In this document: piece after piece, positions 13,601 to 25,649 of the stretch
Position numbering within the stretch: position 1 is the stretch's first letter
Layout of the letters: the number at the start of each line of letters is the position of its first letter
Assembly (NCBI GenBank): GCA_018697195.1
Contig: CM031878.1
Span: forward strand, 38,871,402 to 38,935,401
From: Certhia americana
Taxonomy: Eukaryota > Chordata > Aves > Passeriformes > Certhiidae
Direction: 5' to 3'
Length of the DNA stretch: 64,000 bases
The notes under the pieces: model-generated
Told to the model about the DNA's origin: nothing
The model's database searches: none
The model's input: only the letters and a program-made list of their open reading frames with translations
Program-made: the position numbers and the translations under genes

Positions 13601-16274
13601 CACTTTTACATAAGGCTCCTGTGGTACTTTTTGGAAACCTGAAGTTCCCTGAGTATCTTTAATTAATATTTATACTGGTTTTAAACATGGCTTACAAAAG
13701 GAGAATGTTACCTTTGCAGCAGCCAGCAAACTACTTTCTGGTTCTCTTCCTCTCAAGTTTCTCCCTCAGCAACAACACAAAACTCATCTTCCAGTGTTCT
13801 TTGAATGGAATGATATGATTATAATGGTGACAGATGAAGTAATATACAGCATCTGCTGGTAGCCACTTCAGTATATATAGGTAGTTAATCCACTCTGCCA
13901 AGGAAAAGGACCAGAATGCCGACAGGCTGAAACTATTACTGTAATTGTGTGTGTCTGCTGCAACCTGCCTGCCCTCAGCCCCATCTGAGTCAAAAGGCAA
14001 GGAAAGTTTTCACGACAAGTGTGAGTACTTTTGGGGAATATTTTCATTCCCCCAAAATTTTGGCAAATATAAGGGAAGTTATGATGAATACAACTGGAAT
14101 AACAGCTGAGCTGAAAAATACTAGTATGTGTAAACATTGGCAACATAATCAAAGGTGTTTCAACAACAAAAATCATCACATAAATAAATAGAATATGTTG
14201 AGAAGCATACTAGAAAGCCTTGAAGCTCAGGCTGATCTTTCATCCTAACAACTAATTTTATAATAGCAGATATGGAATATCTCTGAAAATCTATCTAAAT
14301 TTTCTGCTTCCCTTTTTTCCCCCACTACTTTGAAAATGATAAAACTGTACCTTGTTCTATGGGTTTGTCTTTTGGTTATAGTACTCAATTTATGCACAAA
14401 CATATATGTGTTTATGCACATGTATAAATGTGCTGCAAAATTATTTCCGTTTCAAAAGTATTGTTTGTTGTCTCACTTCTGCAAGATATAAGAAAGAGAT
14501 CTTGCTATTTCAGGAGGAAACTAATTTCTACAGTCAATATTTCCATGAAGATTCTTTATTCATCAATGCAAAAAGAAAAGGAAAAGAAAAAAGAAACTAA
14601 TTTAGAAATATCTTACACATAAAAAATATTTGCGCTTCCCTTCAAAGTATTTAGAAATAAAGAGAAAGTCTGTTACAAGGCACTTGGCAGTGGTTTAGAT
14701 TTCTGGGTGGTATAGAGCATATAAATGAGTCAATAAATATCCCTATACAGAGTTTTGATGAGGCTTCACATTTTAGGTGAGGAAACTGAGGGAGTGTTCT
14801 CTGCAATCTGACTAATTTGCAGATGTTGTCTGTACTGGAATATCTTTATCAGCACATAAGTTTGGTGAGTTTTATTTGCATATTCATCAGAAATCTGATA
14901 AAACACCTGAAGCCTCAAGGTCTGGATTTTCCTTGTGTGGCATCCTTATCTTTGTGAAATGATCACTAAATAATTTTTTTGAGAAATGCAGGAGATTTGA
15001 ATGTGATAACATATAAGATTTATTCACTGTAGGAAGCAAGTCATCCTCCAGTTTAGACAGGTGACCTGACTGAAGAGAGAATATGCCTTTTAATTGTTGA
15101 AGCGGGTGGGTTTTGGTAGTGTTTTTGTTTATTTGTTTGGTTTTGGGTTTTGTTTCATTTGTTTTTTGTTGTCTTGTTGTTGTTTGGTTTTTTTCTTCCT
15201 GGAAATAAGGGACATTCGCCCATCTTCCTGTAGTGTAAATTTCAGAGGAACCCATATACAATATATGAGCAACTCCACTGTAGCTGAATTGGAGTATACT
15301 CACTTATAAGCTTTACACGTGTCTGGCAGCGATACGAATTATATTGGTTTGCGGGAAGGAAATAATGACATGGAATTCCTGTAAGCCTTATTTTTTTAAA
15401 CCTTAATATTTATTTTATACCCTACAGCGTAGCTAGTTTCTAGTTACATCTCTGAGATTACTAGGTCCTACATGTATGCATGTCCACAAGAATCAGCTGT
15501 GTCAGGGAGGACTGGGGAGTCAGAACTGAGAGTTCAATGAGAATTATGGGTTTCGGCAAATAATTTCCTTTCTTTGAAAGGGGGTTTCCCAGCCATACCG
15601 AAACTTCTTTACTAATGTTGTTGAAACCTGACACACACATCTTCTCAAAGGTGTATGCATACTCATAATATGTAGCTCACTGAATAAAATTGCATTAATG
15701 AATATTTTGAAGAGCCAGGTTGATGATTTGTTTATATTGTAGAGTGTTAGGTCTTTTCTTGTTACTTATTCTATCTGATTTTCTCATTTATACAGTGGCA
15801 ACTGTGTATTTACAAACTGTAGGCACTTCTGGTTTATCATGCTTCAGGAGAGTGGAGTGATTGTGATTCTTCAGTGTTTCCAAAAGTCTAATTAACCTAA
15901 ACCAACATCTTCTTGCAGTGAAAATCATTCCCCTTATAATACTATTTTACATATAAAACCAGCTCTCATTAAATTTGAAAATGTTTCCTTTCAATGCCTT
16001 AAGATGTTTTCTTGGTCTTGCATTCCATTGTTGAAAAGATGAAACTTAAAACACATTGTGTTTATTCTTGATCTAGACTGCATGGTTTTCTGTTCTTTTG
16101 ATGCCAATGTTGCACTTAGAAATACTTTTCTTGAAGACATTGCAACATCTAGAGGAGATTTTTTCATGCTCCTGCATGTGACAACATCTCAGAGATCATC
16201 TATAGATCCAGTGGGATGCTGTTTTTCTGCTTTTGGCCTTCTGTCCCTCTAAGTAAGTAAAAAACTAGGCCTTC
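7609..16274. other. Long unique A+T-rich block, no gene seen
   Basis: Nearly 8.7 kb with no recognised transposable element. It includes a 42-nt exon-like stretch at 13979-14020, homeodomain-type TAATTA sites near 11760-11810, and a GTTT-rich stretch near 15105-15195. Open frames of up to 138 codons (15303 back to 14887) are partly translated from that low-complexity stretch and are not considered genes. Confidence 0.5.
15105..15197. repeat. GTTT/GT-rich low-complexity stretch
   Basis: The plus strand is almost entirely G and T, with irregular GTTT, GTTTT and TTGTTG units. It inflates a 138-codon minus-strand open frame rich in Lys, Thr and Asn, which is an artefact of this composition. Confidence 0.8.
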
Positions 16275-16416
16275 TGTCTTGGTTTGAATGACAGGTGTCT
16301 GCTAAGGCAGGCAGGAGCCTCCCTTGAAATGAAAAATGTAAACCTCTTCTCTCTGAATTATTATAATTTTTAAATTAAGGGGCTCTCAGGCAAAGATGGA
16401 ATAGGAATAACAGCTC

Positions 16417-16422
16417 TTTATT
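16417..16422 (-). promoter_or_regulatory. Poly(A) signal of family B LTR
   Basis: AATAAA on the minus strand, placed where a retroviral LTR polyadenylation signal would be expected. It supports the antisense orientation of the LTR. Confidence 0.6.
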
Positions 16423-16968
16423 AGGAAAATTAAAGTAAAAATGCAGTAATACAGAAAAAACCTGACACGTTGTTCAGGGTGTGGGTAGCAGTCTGATAAT
16501 ATGGTGGCAGCAGTCCTTCTGAAATGACAGATGTGGTTCTGTTGAAGCAATGTTCTTCTGTAGAAGGGTGTAGCTTTCTTCTGAAGGTCCAGTGGTGGTG
16601 ATAGATCGGCCTGGTTTTTTTTCTGAGAATCCAGTGGAAAAGGCTGACTGCAGTTTTCTAAATTTCAGATTATATCCAGGTAGGAATGCTTGACTCCTCC
16701 CTCTGGGTGGAGCATCTCCCAATGGAATGATGTAAGTTTATCAGCCATACTCAATTTTTTATCAGTGAGACTCAGTGGCTCATCAACAGAAGACACCTGC
16801 CTGGACTGAGGATGGGTCAAGGAAGAGATGAAGAAAACTGCCCCACATGGTTTTAACAGCTGGCCCATTAACAGAGGATATCACACACACGCACACACAC
16901 CTCTCCCTTGGAGTTAGGAGGGATGGAAGAGTCAAAGAACGCTGCTCCACCTAGTTTCAGCAGATGGT

Positions 16969-17004
16969 GATCGATCGATCGATCGATCGATCGATAGATA
17001 GATA
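16969..17004. repeat. (GATC)6(GATA)3 compound microsatellite
   Basis: Six perfect GATC units followed by three GATA units lie near the right edge of the family B LTR. Each GATC junction creates a CpG, unusual in this CpG-poor background, and none of the six has decayed, which suggests recent expansion. Confidence 0.95.
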
Positions 17005-18325
17005 GAAAGTTCTTTTCCCCAAAATCTTCAAAAAGAAGGTTTAAGCACTGAAATATTTTTGGTTCATTTAACAAAAACAATAATAAACTTCAGCACAAAT
17101 GGAGGGTGTGAACCAAATTCAGAGTTTTGTCATTGACAAAATTAAAGTAATTAAATAGATTTGATATTTATGTTCAATTTATGTGCATTTGAGTTAAATT
17201 GATAAAATGCTTAATGATGTGTACTGTTAAAGTATTCATGTAAGAATTAATTCCTCTGAGGGAGAAATTTTGACTTTCTCGTCCTCCTTAAGCATCAGAT
17301 GGTAGAGTATACTCATATTGTACTTTGAACTACTGTACTTTCATAGTGAAATTCTATTCAAACATCACTTAAACATTCTCTGAAATAGGAATTTGAACCC
17401 AAAAGACTTGTTTTTTTCTTCATTTCTGAGTGGGCATTTCACCAAATTTTTTTTTACTTCTTTATTATTATATTCTTGAGTGCTATAATAGAAACAAAAA
17501 AAAATTTGAAGTGGAAGAAGTGAAAAAGTGATAGATGAGTATTTAAATAACTTGATCAGGTATTAAAAAATAAAAAAGCATAATTTCCAAGAGGAGCCTC
17601 ATAATCATTACCTCACTCTGACCTTATTCCATGTCTTTAGAAGTTCTGCTAATAAGCCAGATTCATGGTGACAGAATTTCTTACTGAAATAATCACAGTG
17701 CTTTTATAGGCTGGAAAAGGAAGTCTTATTTACCCAGGCAGTGTTTATTTGGAAAACTAGCACCTCACTTTATCATTTGGGATAAGGCTGTCATAGAATA
17801 GAGCAGTGTTACCCCACAAATATATATATGTAAACATTAAGTTAAACTGAATTAGATTTTTTTTTTAATTTCTTTTTCATTCTCTGGAGCATGTGATCAT
17901 GTGAATATTCAATTATTAACTAATATGTAGGCCTTGTTGAAATAAATGCCTTTGGAATCCTAGAGTAGTAAACAACTCAAATCAAATCAGACTATCAATT
18001 TCATATTTACTCATCATTTATAGCTTCATTATTCTGCTCGTAGGGCTGGTCAGAGGAAACTGATTTTTACAGAATAATTAGTCTGAACATATACCTCATT
18101 TATCATCAAATAAATTAAGATATAAGAAGCTAAAATAAAGATAATGACTTTTAAGATTGTATTTAGCTATGCTAATGCACAAATCTGTGCAGGTAAAAGG
18201 ATTTTTTTCGTACAAACAGCTGAGGCCAAAGTTCCCTCTTTGTATTTCTTTGTATTTCTGATGACTGTCTAGCAGTGGGATGGCCAGAGCCCAAAAGTAA
18301 TACAGGAAGGTAACTTGCTTTTTGA

Positions 18326-18345
18326 TTTTTTTTTTTTTTTTTTTT
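18326..18345. repeat. Poly(T) tract
   Basis: Twenty consecutive T residues. It supplies the Lys-rich part of a spurious minus-strand open frame. Confidence 0.9.
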
Positions 18346-20247
18346 GTATTTTCTTAATTTTTCTTTTCTGAAGAAAAGCTAGCCTTACAAATCCCTCATT
18401 TACATACACACAATACATACAAAGTATTAGGGGGGCTGAAAAAAAAGAGACAATCCAAGTCAGAAATATTTGAATCTCTGCATATTCCACTGTATGTAAC
18501 AATTCAGAAAATTCTTTCTCTCTCTCTCTTTTTGAAGAACCACGAAGGAAAGTTTTGGGGGAATTATAAAGAATAAGGAAATGAAGGCTAAGCATTGAAA
18601 AGATCCATAGGGTTAGGCTCAGAACACTGTACTTATATTTCATTTACAAGGCATTTGAATTTTGAGAAACTTGCTAACTACACAGAAGAGAAGCTGGAAT
18701 CACAATTTGATACTTTTCCAGCTGAGATAAAATGGAAATTAATGGTGTTGCATTGAGAAGATCATTAACATTTTATTGTTTAGTTTGTGATTTGCTGCCT
18801 TTTTGGGGGTTGGGATTCATGGAAAGCTATGCAGGAGGGGTGATAATTTTCCTTTAAGAACAGTGAGATCTATTCGCAGGAACTGGTGGTTGTCTGATTT
18901 ATGAATTATAGACCTGCTTGATTAGCCACTTATCTCTGCAGGACAATTCTGTTGTCTGCAAATGCATGTGACAGCAGAGGAATAAAGGATTCTCACTGAT
19001 TCTTTTAGGGATCTTCAAGGAGGATTGTTCTGCGATGACATTGAATGTATTTGAAATAAGTCTTACACATTCAGTAGCACACTGGTGTCACGAATTTTTA
19101 AAACTATTTGATTACAGTTTCATCTCTAAGAGGTAGAGAAGCAATGGGATCCAGATATTTGAAGAGAAGGTGATCAATGAAAAGCTTTCCCTATGCCACA
19201 AACTCTGAGGACCAAACACCTTCATCTTCTTATAAAAGTCTGAAGATCATGAAAAAATACTCTTTTTTTTTTTATATGGGACAGTATTTGAAAGAGAGTG
19301 TTATTGCTAGTGTTGTGTTGTCTAAATGAAAAACTATGGCAGTAGAATATTCTGACTTTATGAGTAGTCTTCCCCCAGGAAACTGAATAGTCTTCTAGTG
19401 GTAGCATTTAAGAAATGAGAAGTTGCTTTATATTTTTCCCTTTTCTTACTGTCTCTGTAGATTAATCAGCAGGTTTTGTTTCTGTATAGAACACCTCAAC
19501 CTTTAAGGGAATAGCAGCCTTTCCTCATATTCTCTTTTTCCACATGTCCCCATTGTTTTCTACTCATGTTTGTCAAAGAATTTTTTAATTTATACATGTA
19601 AGGAGTAGTTGGACATTATATTCAATTAAATTTTAGCCACCTAGACAAAAAAGTGCTTTTAGTCCAAATTCAAATGTACAAAATCTATCACACTGTAGAA
19701 ATATCTTTCTGTAAAATTATTCATCTTATTACAATAAGAATCAACTGCGATTAGTTACTATCCAAAGGATTTTCAGTTTACATTGTTTCCATTGCTGAGT
19801 TAAATTAGAAGGGCTTTTCACTGTTTTGTGTTGACTATAGAGTCAAAGGTATATAGGGTAGCTAAAAATTACTCAATGGCATCAATTCATATCTTGGCTA
19901 CAAAGTAATGATTATGCCTCATTATTCTCAGCTCAGTAAGGTAGAGGAGAGACAGTTTTGCTACAAGCATAGCACATTCAACCACTAGACTCACTGCCCC
20001 AGTCTAGCCACCCCTGACATACATCTTATGTCACATTGCTTACTATAGTTTGCCAATGTTTACACTGTAGATTGCAAAATGCAGGTTAGCTCCATTGTGA
20101 ATGCTTTAGCATTTATTACAGAGTTGAGTAGACTTGTTTGTTGAGGTGATGGATGACATTTAAAATTTCTTCACATTTGAGAAGTTTTATAGGACTAGAA
20201 AAAAAAATGTGTTACTTTAGCTCTCTGCCCCTTAGATTTGTTTTTCA

Positions 20248-20288
20248 TTTTTTTTTCTTTTTTTTTCTTTTTTTTTTTTTTTTTTTTT
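20248..20288. repeat. T-rich tract with two C interruptions
   Basis: About 40 bp of T broken only by two C residues. It creates spurious Phe-rich (plus) and Lys-rich (minus) open frames. Confidence 0.9.
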
Positions 20289-22394
20289 GTCAGTTTAAGA
20301 GACATTTTGATTGCAGGACAAAGTATTAGTGATCTTGATAGGTTTTGCTGGACTGACTCAACACAATCGATTCTCCTGAAACAAGTAGGCAAATCCATGA
20401 GATTATTATCTGTCAATGTGAAGCATGTGTAAGCAATGAACATACACTGAAGGACAGGCAAGGAATGAACTCACATCTGGAATATATAGCTAGATACCAA
20501 AAATCATTAAGAAAAAGTATTTCCCTGCTATTATTTTTGTAATTATTACTTTTGCAGTAATCATTCATAGCATGAAAGCATCATTTGATTGATTTTGCTC
20601 TTGGCTTTAAATATATAAAATAACTGGCTTGACAGATTTCATTCTGGAAAAGACTATTTGTGACTTCGATGTTTGTAGGATGAATTGAAAGATTTGCAAA
20701 AACTGAAAAAATATTCCTTAAGAGACTAAGAAGCATTCAATTTTAATTATATATTTTAATATAATTCCCATTAAAAAAAGATTTAGTTGTAAGATTGCCC
20801 TTGCAACTGAAAGCTAAACTTCATTTATGGAGACCAAATAGGTCAGCAGACAGTTACACTAGTTTCTTCTTATAATATATAAAAATAACATAAATATATA
20901 TATAAATAATATAGATATAAAACTCTGACATTGCAAAACAAGCAAATATGATCATTTTTCCCCAGAGAAAGAAACTACTCTGCTGCTTAAAATGCAGCTG
21001 TAGAAGTTGTTGATTGAACGAATCTTTAGAAAATTGCATACTTATTAATAATAGCTAAAATAGACAAACTGAGGCATGTTTTATTAAAGATTTCAAAATA
21101 AAATGCTCTTACTCTTGGAAATCACTAGTCATTTAAGTAAGAACATTACATACTTTTTGAACCCATTCCTATATCTTCTTAGAATCCTAAATTTCAACAT
21201 GCAGTAAATTTCAACTGTATGCAGACAGTCCAACATACATGTTTGTAGGTTAGGACTATTTTAGGTCCTGAGCTTGATAAAACCTTGTTAAGAACATCTG
21301 GGTTTGACTTTTTCTGTCATGGGAGAACCAAGAAGGGACAGAGGGACCTAAAGTGTAACTAGAGCAGAATTCAGGTACTGGAGTTGACATCAGGGACCTC
21401 AAACCTTGATGCATACAGATTCCATAGACCCCAAGTTTATAAATAGCTGTGGTTTTTTGTGTACACAGAGGTGCATTTGACTTGATAGGACTGAATGACT
21501 CCTTTATTGTCAGCTCTGGAGTCACAACAGAAATGTTTGGAAAAGGGACTGCAACTTCATTTGAGGAGACCTAAGTACTTAGTATCACATGCACCCTTGC
21601 TTTCTTTCCTGGAAAAGGGGCCTGCTTTGTGCAGTGTGGCACAACTTCTGCAAAATTCTTCAAACTCAGAATCCTCTTGGATAAAATTGTCAGATCAATA
21701 TTAGTTTCGCTATTACCCAGTTAATTCTATGATTAGTTTTATTACTAATTTCTGTCTTTGAAGTTCTGCAGAGTCTGTTTTGCTGTATTGTTGATTGATG
21801 TCTTACTTTATTGACCATTTTATTCTGGTTCTAAGTACACCATAATATATTAAATGGGAAGGAAAATATCAATAGAACTTCCTTGAAAGAACATTGAGGT
21901 TAGAGTGAAAGGTTTGCTGAAGTGAATGGAATGATTTACTTTAGGCACTATCAGGCTTTGGGAGATAATCCATTTCTCAAGGTGATTAGGAAACAAAATA
22001 CAGAGCCTGAGTCCATGAGGGCAGTGAGTCAGAGTTCTTGCTGAGCCAGTTTCTAGCTGATCACTCAGAGGTATAGTACTGATAACACCAGCAAATGTAG
22101 TTAGTTGGTGTTTAGTTGTTAGTCGATTATCAGCATCCGATGTTTCATATATAGTTACATATGAATTTGAATTCAGTAAGGTATTTAGCAATATCTCACT
22201 TACTAAAATGTGTCAGGATGAGGCTTTGACCAAGATTTCTATTTCATCACTTGGGTATTTTACTTTTCACCATTTGGACAAAAAAAAGTCCACCCACACA
22301 CTCTCCAGTGCTTTATTTTTTTCTTGTTTTCTTCTGTGCTTTCCCTAAAAAAGAAGAAAAAGAAAAGACTTTTCTTAATTTTCTTTTTGTCTCC

Positions 22395-22917
22395 TGTTGG
22401 AGTTTGCTCAACTGAAGGAGAAAACCTCATCTCAAAGCCATGGGTAAACCCTTTTTAATTATGGTGAGCCCCTAAGACACACTCTCAAGATCCCTCAGTT
22501 GCCCTGTGTAAATTGTTACTAGAAATTGTTAGTTCAGTTATATATATACTTTTTTTTCCCCGCAGTAATTATCATATTCCTAATCCCTTCCTCCCATTGG
22601 ATCCTTCACTCAGATCCCCACCCTAGCTCCTCCTCCTATACCTAAATGTATAAATAGCCCTGTCCTACCCTGGACCCTGCTCTTTTTTTGTTCATTCCTG
22701 TTACTGTGTGTGATGCCCTGTTTGTTGTTTAATAATGTTGCACTGTTAAAGTTCTGTTCTGGACAATCAAGTCAGAGCTGTCTCTCTCATTCAAGTCTCC
22801 AGAAGCTGATTCCTGAGGAAGCCACTGGTCAGACTGCCCAGGCTAAGACTGAAAGGATTCAGTCTCCCTATCTAAATTTTGTTTATGATGGTATTCTCTG
22901 CCCCAAATAATGATCAT
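22395..22917 (+). mobile_element. Probable endogenous retrovirus LTR (family C)
   Basis: A block richer in C than its surroundings shows LTR-like promoter order on the plus strand. There is an ATTGG (inverted CCAAT) at 22596-22600, a TATAAATA at 22649-22656 about 50 bp later, and an AATAAT resembling a poly(A) signal at 22731-22736, followed by a U5-like stretch with GTTCTGTTCTGGACAATCAA near 22750. A possible TG start is at 22395 and a possible CA end near 22917, but no target-site duplication confirms these. It could also be a decayed single-copy promoter; the LTR reading is preferred because sequence of this type is familiar from avian repeats. Confidence 0.5.
22649..22656 (+). promoter_or_regulatory. 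TATA box in family C LTR
   Basis: TATAAATA lies about 50 bp downstream of an inverted CCAAT box and about 80 bp upstream of a poly(A)-like element, the spacing expected of an LTR promoter with a short R region. Confidence 0.5.
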
Positions 22918-24060
22918 TACTTGTCTCACTTATCTCCTTATCTGTTATCTTTGATTTTGTCTTTATAACATTTAAAAACAAGCATTAAAAAAAAAAAAAA
23001 ATCCATCCTCATCAGGATGAAAAAGTAATAACCTTTATGAAGAATGTAAATAAGTAAGATTAAATGGTTGTGTTTTTTGAGTGATAGCTCTCCTTAGCCA
23101 TTCTTCCAACAAAAAGAAATATGGCTTTTGTTGATTTATTTGTTTTTAGTTCAGACACCCCACTCAATGGATATAACTAACTGGGTTTTCTTTCTACAAA
23201 TTTCTTCTAATTTAAGAAGTCTTTTGATTTGGGTGTCACTAATAGGAAATAATCTGTTTTTATAGTTTTATAACTCCCTGCACATTATAGTTCTGTCCAG
23301 ATTTACCCATATGAAAAAACATTCTGGTTTCTTTTCCTAAGTTGAAACAAAAATTAGCAATATCAGACTGAAAGCAGCTTTGGGAAAATGCAAATAGGTG
23401 GAAACTTCAGTCTTTTTGCTCATATGCTACTCAATTATATTTAATTTTTTTTACGAATTACTGTAAATTTTATTCATCATAAGAAATCAATAAACAGGTA
23501 AAAGCAATACTGATTCAGTAAGTTTTTAAGCCCATTTGACGGAGAGTCAATTCAAATATAGAAATGTTTGACACTTTATAATTTTCTGATGAGCCACCTG
23601 TGTATGCCCACAGTGCCCACCATCAAAGCAGTTCTGACATAATAGCTGACAAGTTGGTCCCTAAACTTAAACCCTATTGTAATAAAACAACAGGAAAAGA
23701 CATTTGTTTAATCTTGCTGGAAAAATAATGTAATAGGAACATGAAATCATGTTCAATAATATATACAAAATATTTTCATGTTCAATAATATATACATATT
23801 ATTTGTGATACAAAATACTTTTGTAAAACACAGTTAAGAAATACTTTCACATTACTAAACCATTCTGAGTTTGCTCAGTAGCAGATACATACTTTTCTCC
23901 TGAGTGTGTACTGCAAACAATTCTCAGTATCTAGAATGTATACAGGCTTTTTCAAACTTAATGCAAATTTCTACTAAAACACTATATCTCATTATTTGAA
24001 ATTATAGTGTTTTTATCACTTGGTTCTTGGAAACCAGACCATGCTATTTTATTTTAGGAG

Positions 24061-24094
<34 letters not shown>
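24061..24094. repeat. Poly(A) tract, 34 nt
   Basis: Uninterrupted A run. No AATAAA lies in the preceding 40 bp, so it is not readily explained as the tail of a plus-strand processed retrocopy. Confidence 0.95.
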
Positions 24095-24098
<4 letters not shown>

Positions 24099-24526
24099 AA
24101 GTTGGTAACAAGAATATCACAGTGAGGGAATCTAATGATTTCATCAGAACTTCTATTTATGTTATTCCCATAATCAAGTGTTTAAGAACTCTTGATCATT
24201 TTATGTTTCTATGTTATTTGTAAAGCACTGTATTTTGTAAACACAACAGTTCCACTTAGACATCGAGCCAAACATAAGAGCTGATGATAATTAAAAAGAT
24301 CATTTATTCAGGACACTTTGAATGGTTTGTTGGCTATCAGCAACTAGTTCACTAAATCATGAAGTCTTTATTATTTTAACTAATTTGCTAATTTCTTCCG
24401 TAAATAATTACTGGTCTTCACATCATTTGAGTGGAGTAATTATTATTCAATGTAAATTTTATATAACTTTAATGAGTTTTAAATTACATGTTTAACTGTG
24501 ACTAGGCAGTTTAAACTGGATTTTAA

Positions 24527-24566
24527 GTCAAAAATAAAAGCTGTCAAAGAAGCTTTTATTCTTGAC
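24527..24566. repeat. Inverted repeat, 16-bp stem, 8-nt loop
   Basis: GTCAAAAATAAAAGCT at 24527-24542 pairs with AGCTTTTATTCTTGAC at 24551-24566 with one mismatch; the loop is GTCAAAGA. Nothing else marks it as an RNA gene. Confidence 0.9.
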
Positions 24567-24705
24567 TAGGTATTTATTTATATAGTTTCCTTCTTTTAAC
24601 CAATTCCATCTTCTGAAACTGAAATTGCTTTAAAAATATCAAACTGTCCAACAGACTAGAACACCTCTGCATTCTACTTGAAACCTTGACATTGCTCATT
24701 TCTTC

Positions 24706-24747
24706 ATTTCTGTGCTTAGATGCTGAAAGACATCTAAGCACAGAAAT
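24706..24747. repeat. Perfect inverted repeat, 17-bp stem, 8-nt loop
   Basis: ATTTCTGTGCTTAGATG at 24706-24722 is perfectly complementary to CATCTAAGCACAGAAAT at 24731-24747; the loop is CTGAAAGA. It is too short for a typical microRNA precursor. Confidence 0.95.
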
Positions 24748-24786
24748 ATTCTGCATGCCTCAAATTTGATCTGTTAACTTTTCTGA

Positions 24787-25325
24787 GTTCATGAGAAGTC
24801 ACTGGGAGTCTGTAGTGGGACAAATGTTATTTAATATTATCATTAATGGCACAGACGAAGAGATCAAGTGCACCCTAAGCAAATTTCCAGATGACACCAG
24901 GTTGAGTGGTGCAGTTGACACACCTGAGGAACTCCTGTCTTTGACAGGGGCCTGGACAAGCTCAAGAGCTGAGCCCATGGGAGTCTTATGAGCTTTAACA
25001 AAGTCAAGTGCAAGGTGTTGCACCCGGGTTGGGGCAACCCCCAGTGTTGATACAGGCTCAGGATTTAATAGCTTGAAAACAGCCCTGCCAAGGACTTGGG
25101 GATGTTGGTGGGTGACACACCCAGCTGTGAGCACTCACAGCCCACAGGGATAACCATGCCCTGGGACACATCCAAAATAGTGTGGGCAGCAGTGCAAGGG
25201 AGGGGATTCTACCATTCTACTCCTCTCTGGTGGGACCCCCTTGGGGTACTATGTCCAGCTCTGAAGTTTTTAACACAGGAAGAACATTTGAGAAACGAGC
25301 CGTGAGGAAGCCACCAAGATGATTT
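24787..25325 (+). mobile_element. CR1 LINE reverse-transcriptase fragment
   Basis: The plus-strand frame at 24791-24991 encodes a recognisable piece of CR1 reverse transcriptase. It has the block VVGQMLFNIIINGTDEEI followed by CTLSKFPDDT, the equivalent of the FADD catalytic box with both Asp residues kept (24890-24895) but Ala changed to Pro. Downstream sections (near 25008 CAAGTGCAAGGTGTTGCACC, then GATGTTGGTGGGTGACACAC near 25101) continue into the C-terminal part of ORF2 in shifted frames. Neither the 5' part nor the CR1 3' tail is present, so the copy is truncated at both ends and dead. Confidence 0.85.
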
Positions 25326-25649
25326 GAGCTCTAGCTGATAAAACTACACTCCTTCAACACAGACATATACGTGCACAAACATAGCCTGTTATTACAATCC
25401 TCTCTTATGGCAATATAAATTTGATTGCTCTAAAGCAGTGACTCATGATGACAGCATGACCATTTTTTCCGCTATATGTGGTGATACTACTTTGCAGAGC
25501 CAAGTAAGGACTTTTTTAAGGCTGTCTTTGAAAAGACCCTCAGAAAGAAGCTGATAAAGATTGGACTAGATGACCAGACAATGAAATGACCTGAAAAGTG
25601 GTAAGTGGCCAGCATCAGAAGGTGGTGGATCATCAGCAGTTTTACACAT
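25326..25649. other. Unassigned spacer between CR1 fragments
   Basis: About 320 bp with no clear family match; the phrase GATTGGACTAGATGACC near 25559 resembles part of a CR1 tail but lacks the terminal octamer. Confidence 0.4.

Larger units (their letters stand above)
16275..17010 (-). mobile_element. Endogenous retrovirus LTR (family B), antisense
   Basis: On the plus strand the block opens TGTCTTGGTTTGAATGACAG; read on the minus strand the LTR therefore ends in ...CA as LTRs do. A minus-strand AATAAA lies at 16417-16422, about 145 bp from that end, as expected for an R/U5 boundary. The remainder (repeated phrases such as CAGTCCTTCTGAAATGACAG near 16509 and CTCCTCCCTCTGGGTGGAGC near 16693) fits a passerine LTR U3. 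The right boundary is uncertain because of CA and GATC/GATA microsatellite growth; no target-site duplication was found. Confidence 0.7.
17011..22394. other. Unique A+T-rich DNA, no gene seen
   Basis: No transposable element or gene was recognised. It holds poly(T) at 18326-18345, a T-rich run at 20248-20288 and an A+T-only stretch near 20875-20925. A somewhat G+C-richer part near 21290-21700 has a minus-strand AATAAA at 21501-21506 but no LTR ends, so it is left unassigned. Confidence 0.5.
22918..24786. other. Unique DNA with poly(A) tract and two hairpins
   Basis: No gene or transposable element recognised. Notable contents are a 34-nt poly(A) run, a repeated phrase CATGTTCAATAATATATACA near 23749 and 23778, and two inverted repeats with 8-nt loops listed separately. 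Confidence 0.55.

Noticed and set aside
14887..15303. 138-codon minus-strand open frame rich in Lys, Thr and Asn
   Set aside because: The core comes from a G/T-only low-complexity stretch; no domain, promoter or splice context.
21290..21704. Possible antisense LTR with AATAAA at 21501-21506
   Set aside because: No LTR ends and no recognised family phrases; AATAAA is frequent by chance in A+T-rich DNA.
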